13,431 bases of DNA from CAZZNQ01 sp964655775 (GTDB lineage Bacteria > Planctomycetota > Brocadiia > SM23-32), in NCBI GenBank assembly GCA_964655775.1, contig CAZZNQ010000103.1, positions 1 to 13,431 on the forward strand. The letters are read 5' to 3'. The position numbers were made by a program, and so were the translations under genes. Below the pieces are notes generated by a model. It saw nothing but the letters and a program-made list of their open reading frames with translations, was not told the origin of the DNA and did not search any database. Below are positions 6,664-13,431 of this stretch, piece after piece. The stretch's first letter is position 1; every line of letters begins with the position of its first letter.

Positions 6664-8913
6664 ATGTGCACGCGCGCAAAGCAGACGGGGTTTGCTGTGG
6701 CGGTTTTGGCTCTGGTGGCCGGCTTCTGCGTTGCCGCCGGGACTGTGGCCGCGCAGGACCAGGATGTCCTCTCTGATTTCAAGATGGGCGTCAAGTACTA
6801 CCAGGCCGGCGAGATAGAGCAGGCGGAAAGCGCCTTTGCGAGCGTGCTTGCGGCCGATCCCGGTCTGGATACCGCGACGGCGATGCGCGACGCAGCGCCG
6901 ATCGGCACCTTTATCGATATGAAGGACAATGCGCAACTCGCGGACGAGGCGGAGGCGTTGCAGGACCTTATGTCCAGAGCCGTGCGCGAGAAGAAGCGCA
7001 CCGTCGAGAACGCGGATCAACTCGTCAGCGATCTCAAGGCCGACGATACGCAGGTCTACAACTCCGCCCGGATAGCGCTGGTCGGTCACGGCCCCTACGC
7101 CGTGCCGTATGTCCTCCCGCTGCTGGCGGATTCCGGCCCCAAGGGCTCCCCGGCGAACACCGCCGCCGCACGCGCGGCCGGCTTGCTCGCCGAGATGCAT
7201 CCGGATGCCTGTCTGCCCCTCATCGTGGTGCTCCACAACTCCGAACAGGACCTTCTGAAGCGGCGCGTGGCCGTGGCTCTCGGCAAGATAGGCGACAGCC
7301 GCGCCGTGCCGGCCCTGCTGGCCATAGCCCGTAGCGAGAAGGAGCTTGCCCCCACCCGCGAGGCGGCGGCTGCCGCCCTGGATGCGATAAAGGATGGGAG
7401 CGGGGGCACAGTCGGCCCGGCTTACGTTGCTCTGGCCATGGACTACTACAACGAGAACAAGGACCGAGTCGGCTACAGGTACGGGCTCTCGGCCAGCGTC
7501 TGGCAGTGGAATGACGCCGGCGACGCGCTGCCCGAAAAGGTTGTCTACGAGCAGGTACCCAATTACCTTTACTACCAGCGCATGGCTTCCGAGACGGCCC
7601 TTGCCGGCCTGGACGTGCGCCCCGGCAACCATGAGCTTCTGGCCATTCTGGCGGCGTCGCAGGCCCGCCAGCTTGCGCTCTGCACGTTCTACATGGCGGA
7701 GGATACGCTCGTCGGCGGCGAACCCGTGGCAGAAGAGGTGCGCAAGGATGCCGCCGAGCGGGCGGCCAAGTTTGAGACGGACGTGCCGGTCCTGCTCCGC
7801 CTGATGCCGGCGTCCGTTGTCAGCAGGGCGGAGGAACTGGCCCTTCAGGCAGAGAGCGGGGCCTCCAGCCTCTTCCTGATCCAGACACTCGGCAAGAAGC
7901 TGGACGCGGAAAGGCCCTCCGAGCCCGACCAGGAGTCCGTCAACGCACTGGTGGCCGCGCTATCATCAGGGAACAAAGACGTGCGCTACAGCGCCGCCGT
8001 GGGTTTGGTGAAGACCCGTCCGACCGGCGAAGACGTTCCGGCGGAGCAGGCGATGTCCGTGCTCAAGGCCGCACTTCAGTCCGCGGCGACCCGCAACGCC
8101 CTTGTGCTGATCGATGAAATGCAGATCCGCAACAAGCTGGTCAGCGTGCTCCGGGAAGCCGGCGTGGCCACTTCCGAGACGCGCGTCCACCGCGGTATGG
8201 TGGAACTGGTGCTCGGGCTCGAACCGTCCGTCGACATCGTGTTCGTTTCGGCAAATGTCGATCCGATGCTGTTTGACATCACGATGGAACTACTGAAGAC
8301 GGATCCGCGCACGAAGGATGCTGCGCTCTACGTGCTGGCCGATCCCACCGAGGCGGGCGCCGACCTGGGCAAGTGGGAGAACATCGACCAGGTACTCTCC
8401 ACAGATCACATTCGGGCGAGCGTCATCGAGCCGATTCTGCAGGAGAAGGTGTTCGCCAAGAGCCGGTCTGCCTTTACCGAAGAGGACGAGGCCATTGTGC
8501 TGAAGGCGGCCCAGGCCGTGCTGAAAGTCGATCCGGCCGATACCCGGTACGATCTCTCGGTGCTTGAGCCCGCGCTGATCAAGGCCCTGACGGGCTACAG
8601 CGAGGAGGTTTCGATGGCGGCTGTGGAGGCGCTGGCGCTGATCGGCGCCCAGCAGTCCGTCGACCCGCTGGCCCAGCTCGTTGCAGGCGATGGGTCCGTC
8701 GAGCTGAAGATGGCCGCGTGCCGTGGAATCGCCGCCATTCTGAGGAGGGCCGAGGCGGCCCCCTCAGAGGACGCTATGGCGATCCTGAAGAACGCGCTGG
8801 CCGGCGACGTGCAGGAACTGCGCGAGGCGGCGGCCGAAGCGCTCAGCGTTGCTAACCTCAATCCGCGGGAGCGGCTGGCTCTCATCGTTGCCGAGGGGAT
8901 GAAAGAGGAGTAG
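6664..8913 (+). CDS. Exported HEAT-repeat protein with pseudo-receiver segment
   Basis: The ATG at 6664 is preceded 6 nt upstream by GAAGGAG (6651-6657). The in-frame GTG at 6649 would leave that site inside the gene. The product has 749 residues. Residues 1-31 look like a Sec signal peptide: CTRAK, then a hydrophobic core (AVAVLALVAGFCVAAG) and a cleavage-like TVAA-QDQ. The Cys in the core is not in a good lipobox. Residues 39-67 resemble one TPR unit (MGVKYYQAGEIEQAESAF). HEAT-like helices occupy about 135-245 (RRVAVALGKIGDSRAVPALLAIA), about 425-455, and 632-735 (VSMAAVEALALIGAQQSVDPLA). Residues 479-585 instead resemble a CheY-type receiver without its phosphorylation site. The fold suggests a periplasmic scaffold or binding protein. 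I do not recognise a named family and assign no enzymatic role. It stands alone between lysA and the isomerase-transporter cluster. Confidence 0.85.
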   Translation: MCTRAKQTGFAVAVLALVAGFCVAAGTVAAQDQDVLSDFKMGVKYYQAGEIEQAESAFASVLAADPGLDTATAMRDAAPIGTFIDMKDNAQLADEAEALQDLMSRAVREKKRTVENADQLVSDLKADDTQVYNSARIALVGHGPYAVPYVLPLLADSGPKGSPANTAAARAAGLLAEMHPDACLPLIVVLHNSEQDLLKRRVAVALGKIGDSRAVPALLAIARSEKELAPTREAAAAALDAIKDGSGGTVGPAYVALAMDYYNENKDRVGYRYGLSASVWQWNDAGDALPEKVVYEQVPNYLYYQRMASETALAGLDVRPGNHELLAILAASQARQLALCTFYMAEDTLVGGEPVAEEVRKDAAERAAKFETDVPVLLRLMPASVVSRAEELALQAESGASSLFLIQTLGKKLDAERPSEPDQESVNALVAALSSGNKDVRYSAAVGLVKTRPTGEDVPAEQAMSVLKAALQSAATRNALVLIDEMQIRNKLVSVLREAGVATSETRVHRGMVELVLGLEPSVDIVFVSANVDPMLFDITMELLKTDPRTKDAALYVLADPTEAGADLGKWENIDQVLSTDHIRASVIEPILQEKVFAKSRSAFTEEDEAIVLKAAQAVLKVDPADTRYDLSVLEPALIKALTGYSEEVSMAAVEALALIGAQQSVDPLAQLVAGDGSVELKMAACRGIAAILRRAEAAPSEDAMAILKNALAGDVQELREAAAEALSVANLNPRERLALIVAEGMKEE

Positions 8914-8941
8914 AGGCGCGCCGGCGGTAACGTCGGAAAGA

Positions 8942-8992
8942 GGGCGGCAGCGTGGGCTTGCGCCCCGCGCCGCCCGTTTCCCTTGAGAGGGA
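8942..8992 (+). terminator. Hairpins between the HEAT gene and the isomerase cluster
   Basis: GGGCGGC (8942-8948) pairs perfectly with GCCGCCC (8969-8975), with an inner GGGC-TTGC-GCCC stem, followed by GTTTCCCTT. A second hairpin, TCCCT-TGAG-AGGGA (8979-8992), comes straight after. The first looks like an intrinsic terminator with a poor T-tract. The pair together could also act as an attenuator in the leader of the downstream cluster. The structure covers the alternative GTG at 8952, which supports the ATG at 9006. Confidence 0.45.
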
Positions 8993-9005
8993 CGGGGCGA
9001 CGCGA

Positions 9006-9839
9006 ATGCAGAAAGCGTTGAGCATCTGGGCTCTGCGGGACAATGAGGAACGGTCGGCCGATTCCCTGTTCGAGGAGGTGGCGCGCCACGGGTTCGACGG
9101 TGTGGAGCCGGCCATCGGGATGAAGGGGCTGCTGACTGCGGAGAGCACCGAAGAGGAGTGTGCGGCGGTGGTGGAGACCGCCTCTGCCCACGGGCTGTCG
9201 ATAGATACGCTGGCCAGCGGGCTCGGATGGGATTTCCCGCTGAACGCCGGGGACGCCGAATCAGTGGACCGGGCGGTAGAACTGCTGCGCGAAAGTGTGC
9301 GAGTGGCGTCTCAGATCGGCGCGGAGACGCTGCTTGTGGTACCCGGCAAGCTGGCGGCGGAGTCGGCCGACGGGGCCGATCACGTTCCGTACGATGTCGC
9401 GCTCGACAGGATTCGGGACGGACTGAGCCGCGTGGCGCCGGATGCGGAGCAGCACGGCGTCACGCTGGGCATCGAGAATGTCTGGAACCAGTTGCTGCTC
9501 TCGCCGCTCGAGATGCGGGACTTCATCGACGGCTTCGATTCGCCCAACGTGGCCGCGTATCTCGACGTGGGGAACATGATTGTTACGGGCTATGCGGAGG
9601 ACTGGATCCGCATCCTCGGCAAACGGATCGCCGCCGTCCACTTCAAAGACTATCAGCGCGCGGCCGGCACGCTTGATGGCTTCTGCGACCTCACCGAGGG
9701 CGACGTGAACTGGCCCGCCGTGATGCGCGAACTTCGCGTCCTGGGCTACATGTGCCCCTGCACGGCCGAGTACTTCGATCTAGACGAAGAAGCCCTGGCC
9801 AAACTCAGCCGCGACATGGACTCCATTCTGGCCTTGTGA
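9006..9839 (+). CDS. Sugar-phosphate isomerase/epimerase-like TIM-barrel protein
   Basis: The protein has 277 residues and resembles the xylose-isomerase-like TIM-barrel superfamily (AP endonuclease 2 fold), which includes sugar epimerases, IolE/IolI-type enzymes and related metal-dependent isomerases. The expected metal and acid residues are present: Glu157 in GIENVWN, Asp187 in AAYLDVGN, His212 and Asp215 in AVHFKDY, and Glu255 in TAEYF. The N-terminus MQKALSIWAL fits the first strand of this fold. The frame is open back to a GTG at 8952, but that segment lies in a strong hairpin and looks unconserved. The ribosome-binding site is weak (GGGG about 8 nt upstream). The stop overlaps a GTG start of the next gene, so it is probably translated together with the importer. 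The substrate is unknown; a true AP endonuclease IV is unlikely from motif and length. Confidence 0.85.
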   Translation: MQKALSIWALRDNEERSADSLFEEVARHGFDGVEPAIGMKGLLTAESTEEECAAVVETASAHGLSIDTLASGLGWDFPLNAGDAESVDRAVELLRESVRVASQIGAETLLVVPGKLAAESADGADHVPYDVALDRIRDGLSRVAPDAEQHGVTLGIENVWNQLLLSPLEMRDFIDGFDSPNVAAYLDVGNMIVTGYAEDWIRILGKRIAAVHFKDYQRAAGTLDGFCDLTEGDVNWPAVMRELRVLGYMCPCTAEYFDLDEEALAKLSRDMDSILAL

Positions 9840-10822
9840 CCGGCCCGAGTATCGTTTTTCGTGACAGCGCGGTGTCCAGAGAGTGGAAGACAGCGGCGGC
9901 GGTCGGCGTGGCGTTCCTTGTCGGAATCCTGCTTTCCTTCCTCCTGAGCCGCGTGTCCGCGGTGGGCGGGGCTGATGACGACGCCCGGCAAGACGCCGGG
10001 ATCTGGAAGTACAGCCGCATCGTCTGCATGTCGCCGGCCGCCGTGGAGATGGTCTTCGCCGTCGGCGCCGGCGAGCGGGTAGTAGGCATACCGGAGTTCA
10101 CGCAGCACCCGCCGGAGGCTCTTGATCTGCCCGTGTGCGGCGGGTATCACAACCCCAACTACGAGCGTATCATGACGCTCGCTCCGGACCTGATCCTCAC
10201 CCAGGGGGAGGCGGAGCGTATGACGCGTTTCGGCCGGCAGACGGCCATTGAGGTGCTGGCGCTGCCCCTGACAGGTTTGGAGTCGATACAAGCGGCGATA
10301 CTGCGCGTCGGTCGGGTCGTGGAGCGCGAGGCGCGGGCGCAGCAGGTGGTCGCCGGACTCAGAGAGCGACTGGACCGGATTCGTGAGGTGTCGGCCGGTC
10401 GCCCGCGTGTTCCGGTTGTGATTGTCACCTGGAGGGAGCCCGGCGCGCTGGCCGATATCGGCGTGGTCGGGCCCGGAGGCTTCCTGCACGATCTGGTTGA
10501 GGTCGCCGGCGGCCGGAACGTGTTCCGCGACCTCTCGTCGGAGTATTCGGTCGTCAGCAAGGAGGCGCTGCTGACCAGGGCGCCGGAGGTGGTTGTGGAG
10601 CTTCACGGCGAAGGCGAAGACAGCAGGCTTGCGGAGAGCGAGGTGCTCCGGGTCTGGCAGGGCCTACCCACGCTGCCGGCCGTCCGGAACGGGCGCGTCT
10701 ACGCCGTCGAGGCCAGCTACGCGATGGTGCCGGGGCCGCGTGTGGTGCAACTGGCTGAGCGGTTGTTCGAGGTATTCCACCGGGAGGGGAGCGATGCCGC
10801 AGCCGCTGCTGCAGGTGACTGA
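9836..10822 (+). CDS. Periplasmic substrate-binding protein (BtuF/FecB-type)
   Basis: This is the solute-binding component of a type II ABC importer for metal chelates such as cobalamin, heme or ferric siderophore. From the GTG at 9836, which shares GTGA with the stop of the previous gene, it has 328 residues. A second candidate is the GTG at 9872 (MSREWKTAAAV). Neither has a clear Shine-Dalgarno site, so coupling favours 9836 slightly. Residues 20-38 are a hydrophobic signal or anchor (AAVGVAFLVGILLSFLLS) with no lipobox Cys, so the protein may stay tethered to the membrane. The binding fold starts near 60 (RIVCMSPAAVEMVFAVGAGERVVGI in two parts), continues with NPNYERIMTLAPDLILTQG (106-124), and ends with SYAMVPGPRVVQLAERLFEV (294-313). 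No substrate-specific residues could be read. Its last 29 bp overlap the ATPase gene, giving an Ala-rich tail. Confidence 0.88.
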   Translation: MTGPSIVFRDSAVSREWKTAAAVGVAFLVGILLSFLLSRVSAVGGADDDARQDAGIWKYSRIVCMSPAAVEMVFAVGAGERVVGIPEFTQHPPEALDLPVCGGYHNPNYERIMTLAPDLILTQGEAERMTRFGRQTAIEVLALPLTGLESIQAAILRVGRVVEREARAQQVVAGLRERLDRIREVSAGRPRVPVVIVTWREPGALADIGVVGPGGFLHDLVEVAGGRNVFRDLSSEYSVVSKEALLTRAPEVVVELHGEGEDSRLAESEVLRVWQGLPTLPAVRNGRVYAVEASYAMVPGPRVVQLAERLFEVFHREGSDAAAAAAGD

Positions 10823-11597
10823 GTGCGGTTTCGCCTACCGCACCGGCGATTTCCGGCTGGCGGACGTGTCTCTGACCGTTCGCGCGGGGGAGATGCTCGG
10901 CCTGGTGGGCCCGAACGGTTCCGGTAAGAGCACGTTGCTTCGGGTGATGAGCGGATTCCTGGAGCCGTCCTCGGGGCGTGTGCTGCTGGACGGCGAGCGC
11001 CTTCACGGGATGGATCGCCGCGCGGTGGCGCGTCGGCTGGCGTTCCTCCCTCAGCAGGCTTCCACCGCGTTTGCTTTCTCGGTGCGCGAGGTGGTGGCGA
11101 TGGGCCGCTACCCGTATCAGGGGATGTTCGGCTTTCTGTCGGCGGCCGATGTCCGGGCTGTCAGCCGCGCGCTGGAGGTCACGGATACGGCGCGCTTTGC
11201 GGACCGTTCGTTCGGCACACTCTCGGGCGGCGAGAGGCAGCGGGTGCTGGTGGCCAGCACGTTGTCTCAGGAGCCGGCCGCGATGCTTCTGGATGAGCCG
11301 GCCGCCGCGCTGGACATTCACCACAAAGCGGATGTCTTCGGCCTGCTCAAGCGGCTTACGGAGGATGGCCTGGCCGTGGTGGTGGTGACCCACGACCTGA
11401 ACGCGGCGGGCCAGTTCTGCGACCGGCTCGCGCTGATGTCGGAGGGCCGGCTTGCCGCCGAAGGTGCGCCGGAAGAGGTGATCCGGGAGCGGCTTCTGGC
11501 GGACGTGTACCGTGCCGATGTTCGGGTGGTGCGGAACCCCGTCTCGGCCGCGCCGATGGTCTTCGTGCTGGAAGGGAGGCGCGACCGTGAGGCGTAG
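10794..11597 (+). CDS. ABC importer ATP-binding protein (BtuD/FecE-type)
   Basis: This cytoplasmic ATPase powers the adjacent permease. The ATG at 10794 follows a strong GGGAGGGGA 3-4 nt upstream and gives 267 residues, normal for FecE/BtuD/FhuC proteins. Walker A is GPNGSGKST (39-47, Lys45), the Q-loop lies in FLPQQAS (84-90), the signature is LSGGERQR (143-150), Walker B is AMLLDEP (163-169), and the switch His200 lies in VVTHDLN. The MGRYPYQGMFG segment (103-113) matches the 'xxGRYPH' region of metal-chelate importers. All catalytic residues are intact. It overlaps both neighbours, by 29 bp upstream and 11 bp downstream, which indicates one operon with fixed subunit balance. Confidence 0.94.
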   Translation: MPQPLLQVTECGFAYRTGDFRLADVSLTVRAGEMLGLVGPNGSGKSTLLRVMSGFLEPSSGRVLLDGERLHGMDRRAVARRLAFLPQQASTAFAFSVREVVAMGRYPYQGMFGFLSAADVRAVSRALEVTDTARFADRSFGTLSGGERQRVLVASTLSQEPAAMLLDEPAAALDIHHKADVFGLLKRLTEDGLAVVVVTHDLNAAGQFCDRLALMSEGRLAAEGAPEEVIRERLLADVYRADVRVVRNPVSAAPMVFVLEGRRDREA

Positions 11598-12615
11598 GGC
11601 CGACCTCAGCGCAGGACGCTTCTGGACCGCGATTGCGGCATCCGCTCTCGTGAGCGTCGCCGTCGGCCTAGCGTGTCTGTTCTTCGGGCAGGCGCCGATC
11701 CCTCCCGGCAGCGTGCTGCGGACGTTATTCGGCGGCGATGCATCGGCGCAGCATGCGAACATCATCCTCATGCAGCGGCTGCCCCGCGTGCTGCTGGGCC
11801 TCCTGGCCGGCGGGGGACTGGCGGTCGCCGGGGCCGTCTTCCAGGCGTTGCTCCGCAATCCCCTGGCGACGCCCCACACACTGGGCGTCTCGGCAGGCGG
11901 GGCCCTAGGGGCCGTATGCGCCATCTACCTGGGGCTGTCCTCACCGTGGATGGGGGCGTTCACGTCGGTGCAGTTCTTCGGCCTCTTGGGCGCCCTGGTG
12001 AACACGCTGGTGCTGTATGCGCTTTCGAGGCGCACCGAGGTTTTCTCGCCGTTGCGGCTCTTGCTGGCCGGCGTCACGCTGGGGCTGGTCGCGTCGGCGC
12101 TGATCATGTTCGTGCGGTTTGTCGCGGACCCGCAGAAGCTCGTCATGGTGGATCGCTGGCTGATGGGCGGGCTGGACGTGCACGGCTTCAGCAGCGTGGC
12201 CGCCGTCCTGCCCCTGTTCTTGCCGGCGCTCACCGCGCTCATGCTCATGGGCCCGGAACTGAACCAGCTTGCCCTCGGGGAGGAGCTGGCGGCCGGCCGT
12301 GGCGTCTCCGTGCATCGCGTCCAGTTGACCTCGTTCCTTGCGGGATCGGTGCTGACGGCGTCGGTGGTATCGGTGGCGGGCCCCATCGGGTTCGTGGGTC
12401 TGATTATTCCGCATCTCGTGCGCATGCTCATCGGGCCGGATCACAGACTCGTCCTCTGGGTGTGCCTGTTCGGGGGCGCGGCGTTCCTCGCCGCAGCCGA
12501 CACGGTCGCCAGGATCGCGCTGGCGCCGTCGGAGTTGCCCGTGGGCGTACTCACGGCCATGCTCGGGGGGCCGTTCTTCCTGTTCCTGTTGGTGACCAAC
12601 CGGGACTACCGTTAG
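11587..12615 (+). CDS. ABC importer permease (BtuC/FecCD family, GTG start)
   Basis: This is a 342-residue inner-membrane permease of the FecCD family, probably with ten transmembrane helices, forming a homodimer with two ATPases. The GTG start at 11587 has GGGAGG (11574-11579) 7 nt upstream and overlaps the ATPase stop by 11 bp. Visible family features are a first helix at 12-34, RLPRVLLGLLAGGGL (64-78), AGAVFQALLRNPLATPHTLG (81-100), GPIGFVGLIIPHLVRMLIGP (265-284; the PHxxR coupling region) and ELPVGVLTAMLGGPFFLFLL (316-335). Length and motifs fit BtuC, FhuB-half and FecC/D alike, so the substrate cannot be told. It ends 74 bp before lon. Confidence 0.94.
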   Translation: MRRRADLSAGRFWTAIAASALVSVAVGLACLFFGQAPIPPGSVLRTLFGGDASAQHANIILMQRLPRVLLGLLAGGGLAVAGAVFQALLRNPLATPHTLGVSAGGALGAVCAIYLGLSSPWMGAFTSVQFFGLLGALVNTLVLYALSRRTEVFSPLRLLLAGVTLGLVASALIMFVRFVADPQKLVMVDRWLMGGLDVHGFSSVAAVLPLFLPALTALMLMGPELNQLALGEELAAGRGVSVHRVQLTSFLAGSVLTASVVSVAGPIGFVGLIIPHLVRMLIGPDHRLVLWVCLFGGAAFLAAADTVARIALAPSELPVGVLTAMLGGPFFLFLLVTNRDYR

Positions 12616-12689
12616 CCTCCGGTGGGAGTCGCCGTCGGCTTCGGTTATCATGGCTCGGAGGAGCGTAACCGAGTTTCAGGGGGCGCCGC

Positions 12690-13431
12690 ATGACCGACCA
12701 GCAAGACCGCACGGAGGTGTTGCCGCTCGTGGCCCTGCGGGGGATGGTGCTTTTCCCCGGCATCACCACTCGATTGGCCGTTGGGCGCAAGAGGTCGCTG
12801 GCCGCGCTGGACGAGGCCCGCAAGCGCGACAACCGCATGGCGTTCGTAGCGCAGAAGTCGCCCCGTGTCGACGAACCGGAGCCGGATCAGCTCTACGACG
12901 TCGGCGTCATCGGGACCGTGCAGGCATCGCAGAGCGAAGAGCAGGACGGCGTCGTGACCGTGCTGGTCAGCGGGGAGGAGCGGTGCCGCATCGTCGAGCA
13001 CGTCTCGCGCGACCCGTATCTGGCGGTGCGCGTTCGGCGCTTCGAACCGACCGACGCGGAGGTGCCCGACGAGCTGCGCGAGTCCGTGCTGGACCTGTTC
13101 CGGGGCACCGAGCAGGGCGCGAACGTCATGCCGCTGCTTGACGCGCTGCCGGACACCGTTGCGCTCGATTCCCTGATCGCCTACGGATTGCCCCTGGCCG
13201 TCGCCGACAAGCAGGCGCTTCTCGCCGAGCCCAGCCGCATCAGCCGCTACCGGATGCTTCTCCCCGTCCTGAAAACCGAGCGCAGCATCGCCGAAGAGGA
13301 GAAGAAGATACGCGCGCAGTATGCCCTCAGTGGAGACCAGCGCCGCCGCTACCTGGAAGAGCAGAAGCGCCAGGTGCAGAGCGAACTGACCGAACTCTCC
13401 GGGGAAGGCACTGAGATTGACGATCTGCGAG
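12690..13431 (+). CDS. lon: ATP-dependent protease Lon, N-terminal part (cut by window edge)
   Basis: Only the first 247 codons are present; the frame stays open to the right edge. It begins at an ATG with AGGGGG (12678-12683) 6 nt upstream. The N-terminal substrate-binding (LAN) domain is clear: EVLPLVALRGMVLFPGITTR (9-28), VGRKRSLAALDEA (31-43), LYDVGVIGTV (68-77) and VLVSGEERCRI (91-101). The usual helical region follows, with DALPDTVALDSLIAYGLPLA (151-170) and the coiled EEEKKIRAQ...YLEEQKRQVQSEL (202-233), which normally leads into the AAA+ module. Lon degrades misfolded and regulatory proteins in the cytoplasm. The AAA+ and Ser-Lys protease domains lie outside the window, so intactness cannot be judged. 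A TATCAT box at 12646-12651 could be a -10, but no matching -35 was found. Confidence 0.93.
   Translation, partial: MTDQQDRTEVLPLVALRGMVLFPGITTRLAVGRKRSLAALDEARKRDNRMAFVAQKSPRVDEPEPDQLYDVGVIGTVQASQSEEQDGVVTVLVSGEERCRIVEHVSRDPYLAVRVRRFEPTDAEVPDELRESVLDLFRGTEQGANVMPLLDALPDTVALDSLIAYGLPLAVADKQALLAEPSRISRYRMLLPVLKTERSIAEEEKKIRAQYALSGDQRRRYLEEQKRQVQSELTELSGEGTEIDDLR

Noticed and set aside
6631..7632. 333-codon minus-strand frame opposite the HEAT gene
   Set aside because: No recognisable domain and a composition typical of antisense frames. The plus strand has a good ribosome-binding site, signal peptide and repeats.
8914..9005. Cobalamin riboswitch ahead of the BtuFDC-like cluster
   Set aside because: No B12-box-like sequence is visible, and 92 bp is too short for the known aptamer.
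9006..9839. DNA-repair endonuclease IV
   Set aside because: It shares the TIM-barrel superfamily, but it has the single Glu/Asp/His/Glu set of sugar isomerase-like proteins and not the extended metal-site pattern of endonuclease IV.

Overview
The window is GC-rich bacterial DNA with ordinary chromosomal housekeeping genes. No phage, insertion sequence, CRISPR array, tRNA or rRNA could be recognised. The lineage is probably Planctomycetes or a related PVC-type bacterium, but this is an inference. It rests on a secreted HEAT-repeat protein, a two-domain HAD-YvcK protein, the dense GC-rich spacer at the left end, and frames in that spacer that read like 'CETNP' repeat peptides I remember from planctomycete assemblies. 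No marker gene settles it.

Layout. (1) Positions 1-930 hold no convincing gene, but do hold a 28-bp palindromic repeat in two copies, several strong inverted repeats and a symmetric 26-bp hairpin. (2) pyrF (931-1866, +), a type 2 orotidine-5'-phosphate decarboxylase, converges on a minus-strand gene (1876-3570) that joins a HAD phosphatase domain to a YvcK/CofD-like domain. (3) radA (3745-5106, +; TTG start) is divergent from that gene, with a plausible promoter in the gap. (4) lysA (5225-6529, +; TTG start) has its own sigma70-like promoter. (5) A secreted HEAT-repeat protein (6664-8913, +) carries an embedded segment that looks like a degenerate CheY-type receiver domain. (6) After a hairpin-rich gap comes a tightly packed, overlapping cluster of four genes (9006-12615, +): a sugar-phosphate isomerase-like TIM barrel, then the substrate-binding protein, ATPase and permease of a BtuFDC/FecBCDE-type importer for cobalamin, heme or iron-siderophore. 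(7) The start of a Lon protease gene (12690 onward) runs off the right edge.

The genes cover pyrimidine synthesis (pyrF), lysine/peptidoglycan precursor synthesis (lysA), recombination repair (radA), proteolysis (lon), cell-wall/carbon control (YvcK-like) and metal-chelate uptake. The most unusual items are the pseudo-receiver inside a predicted exported protein, the HAD-YvcK fusion, the coupling of an isomerase-like gene to the importer, and the structured repeat-containing spacer at the left end.
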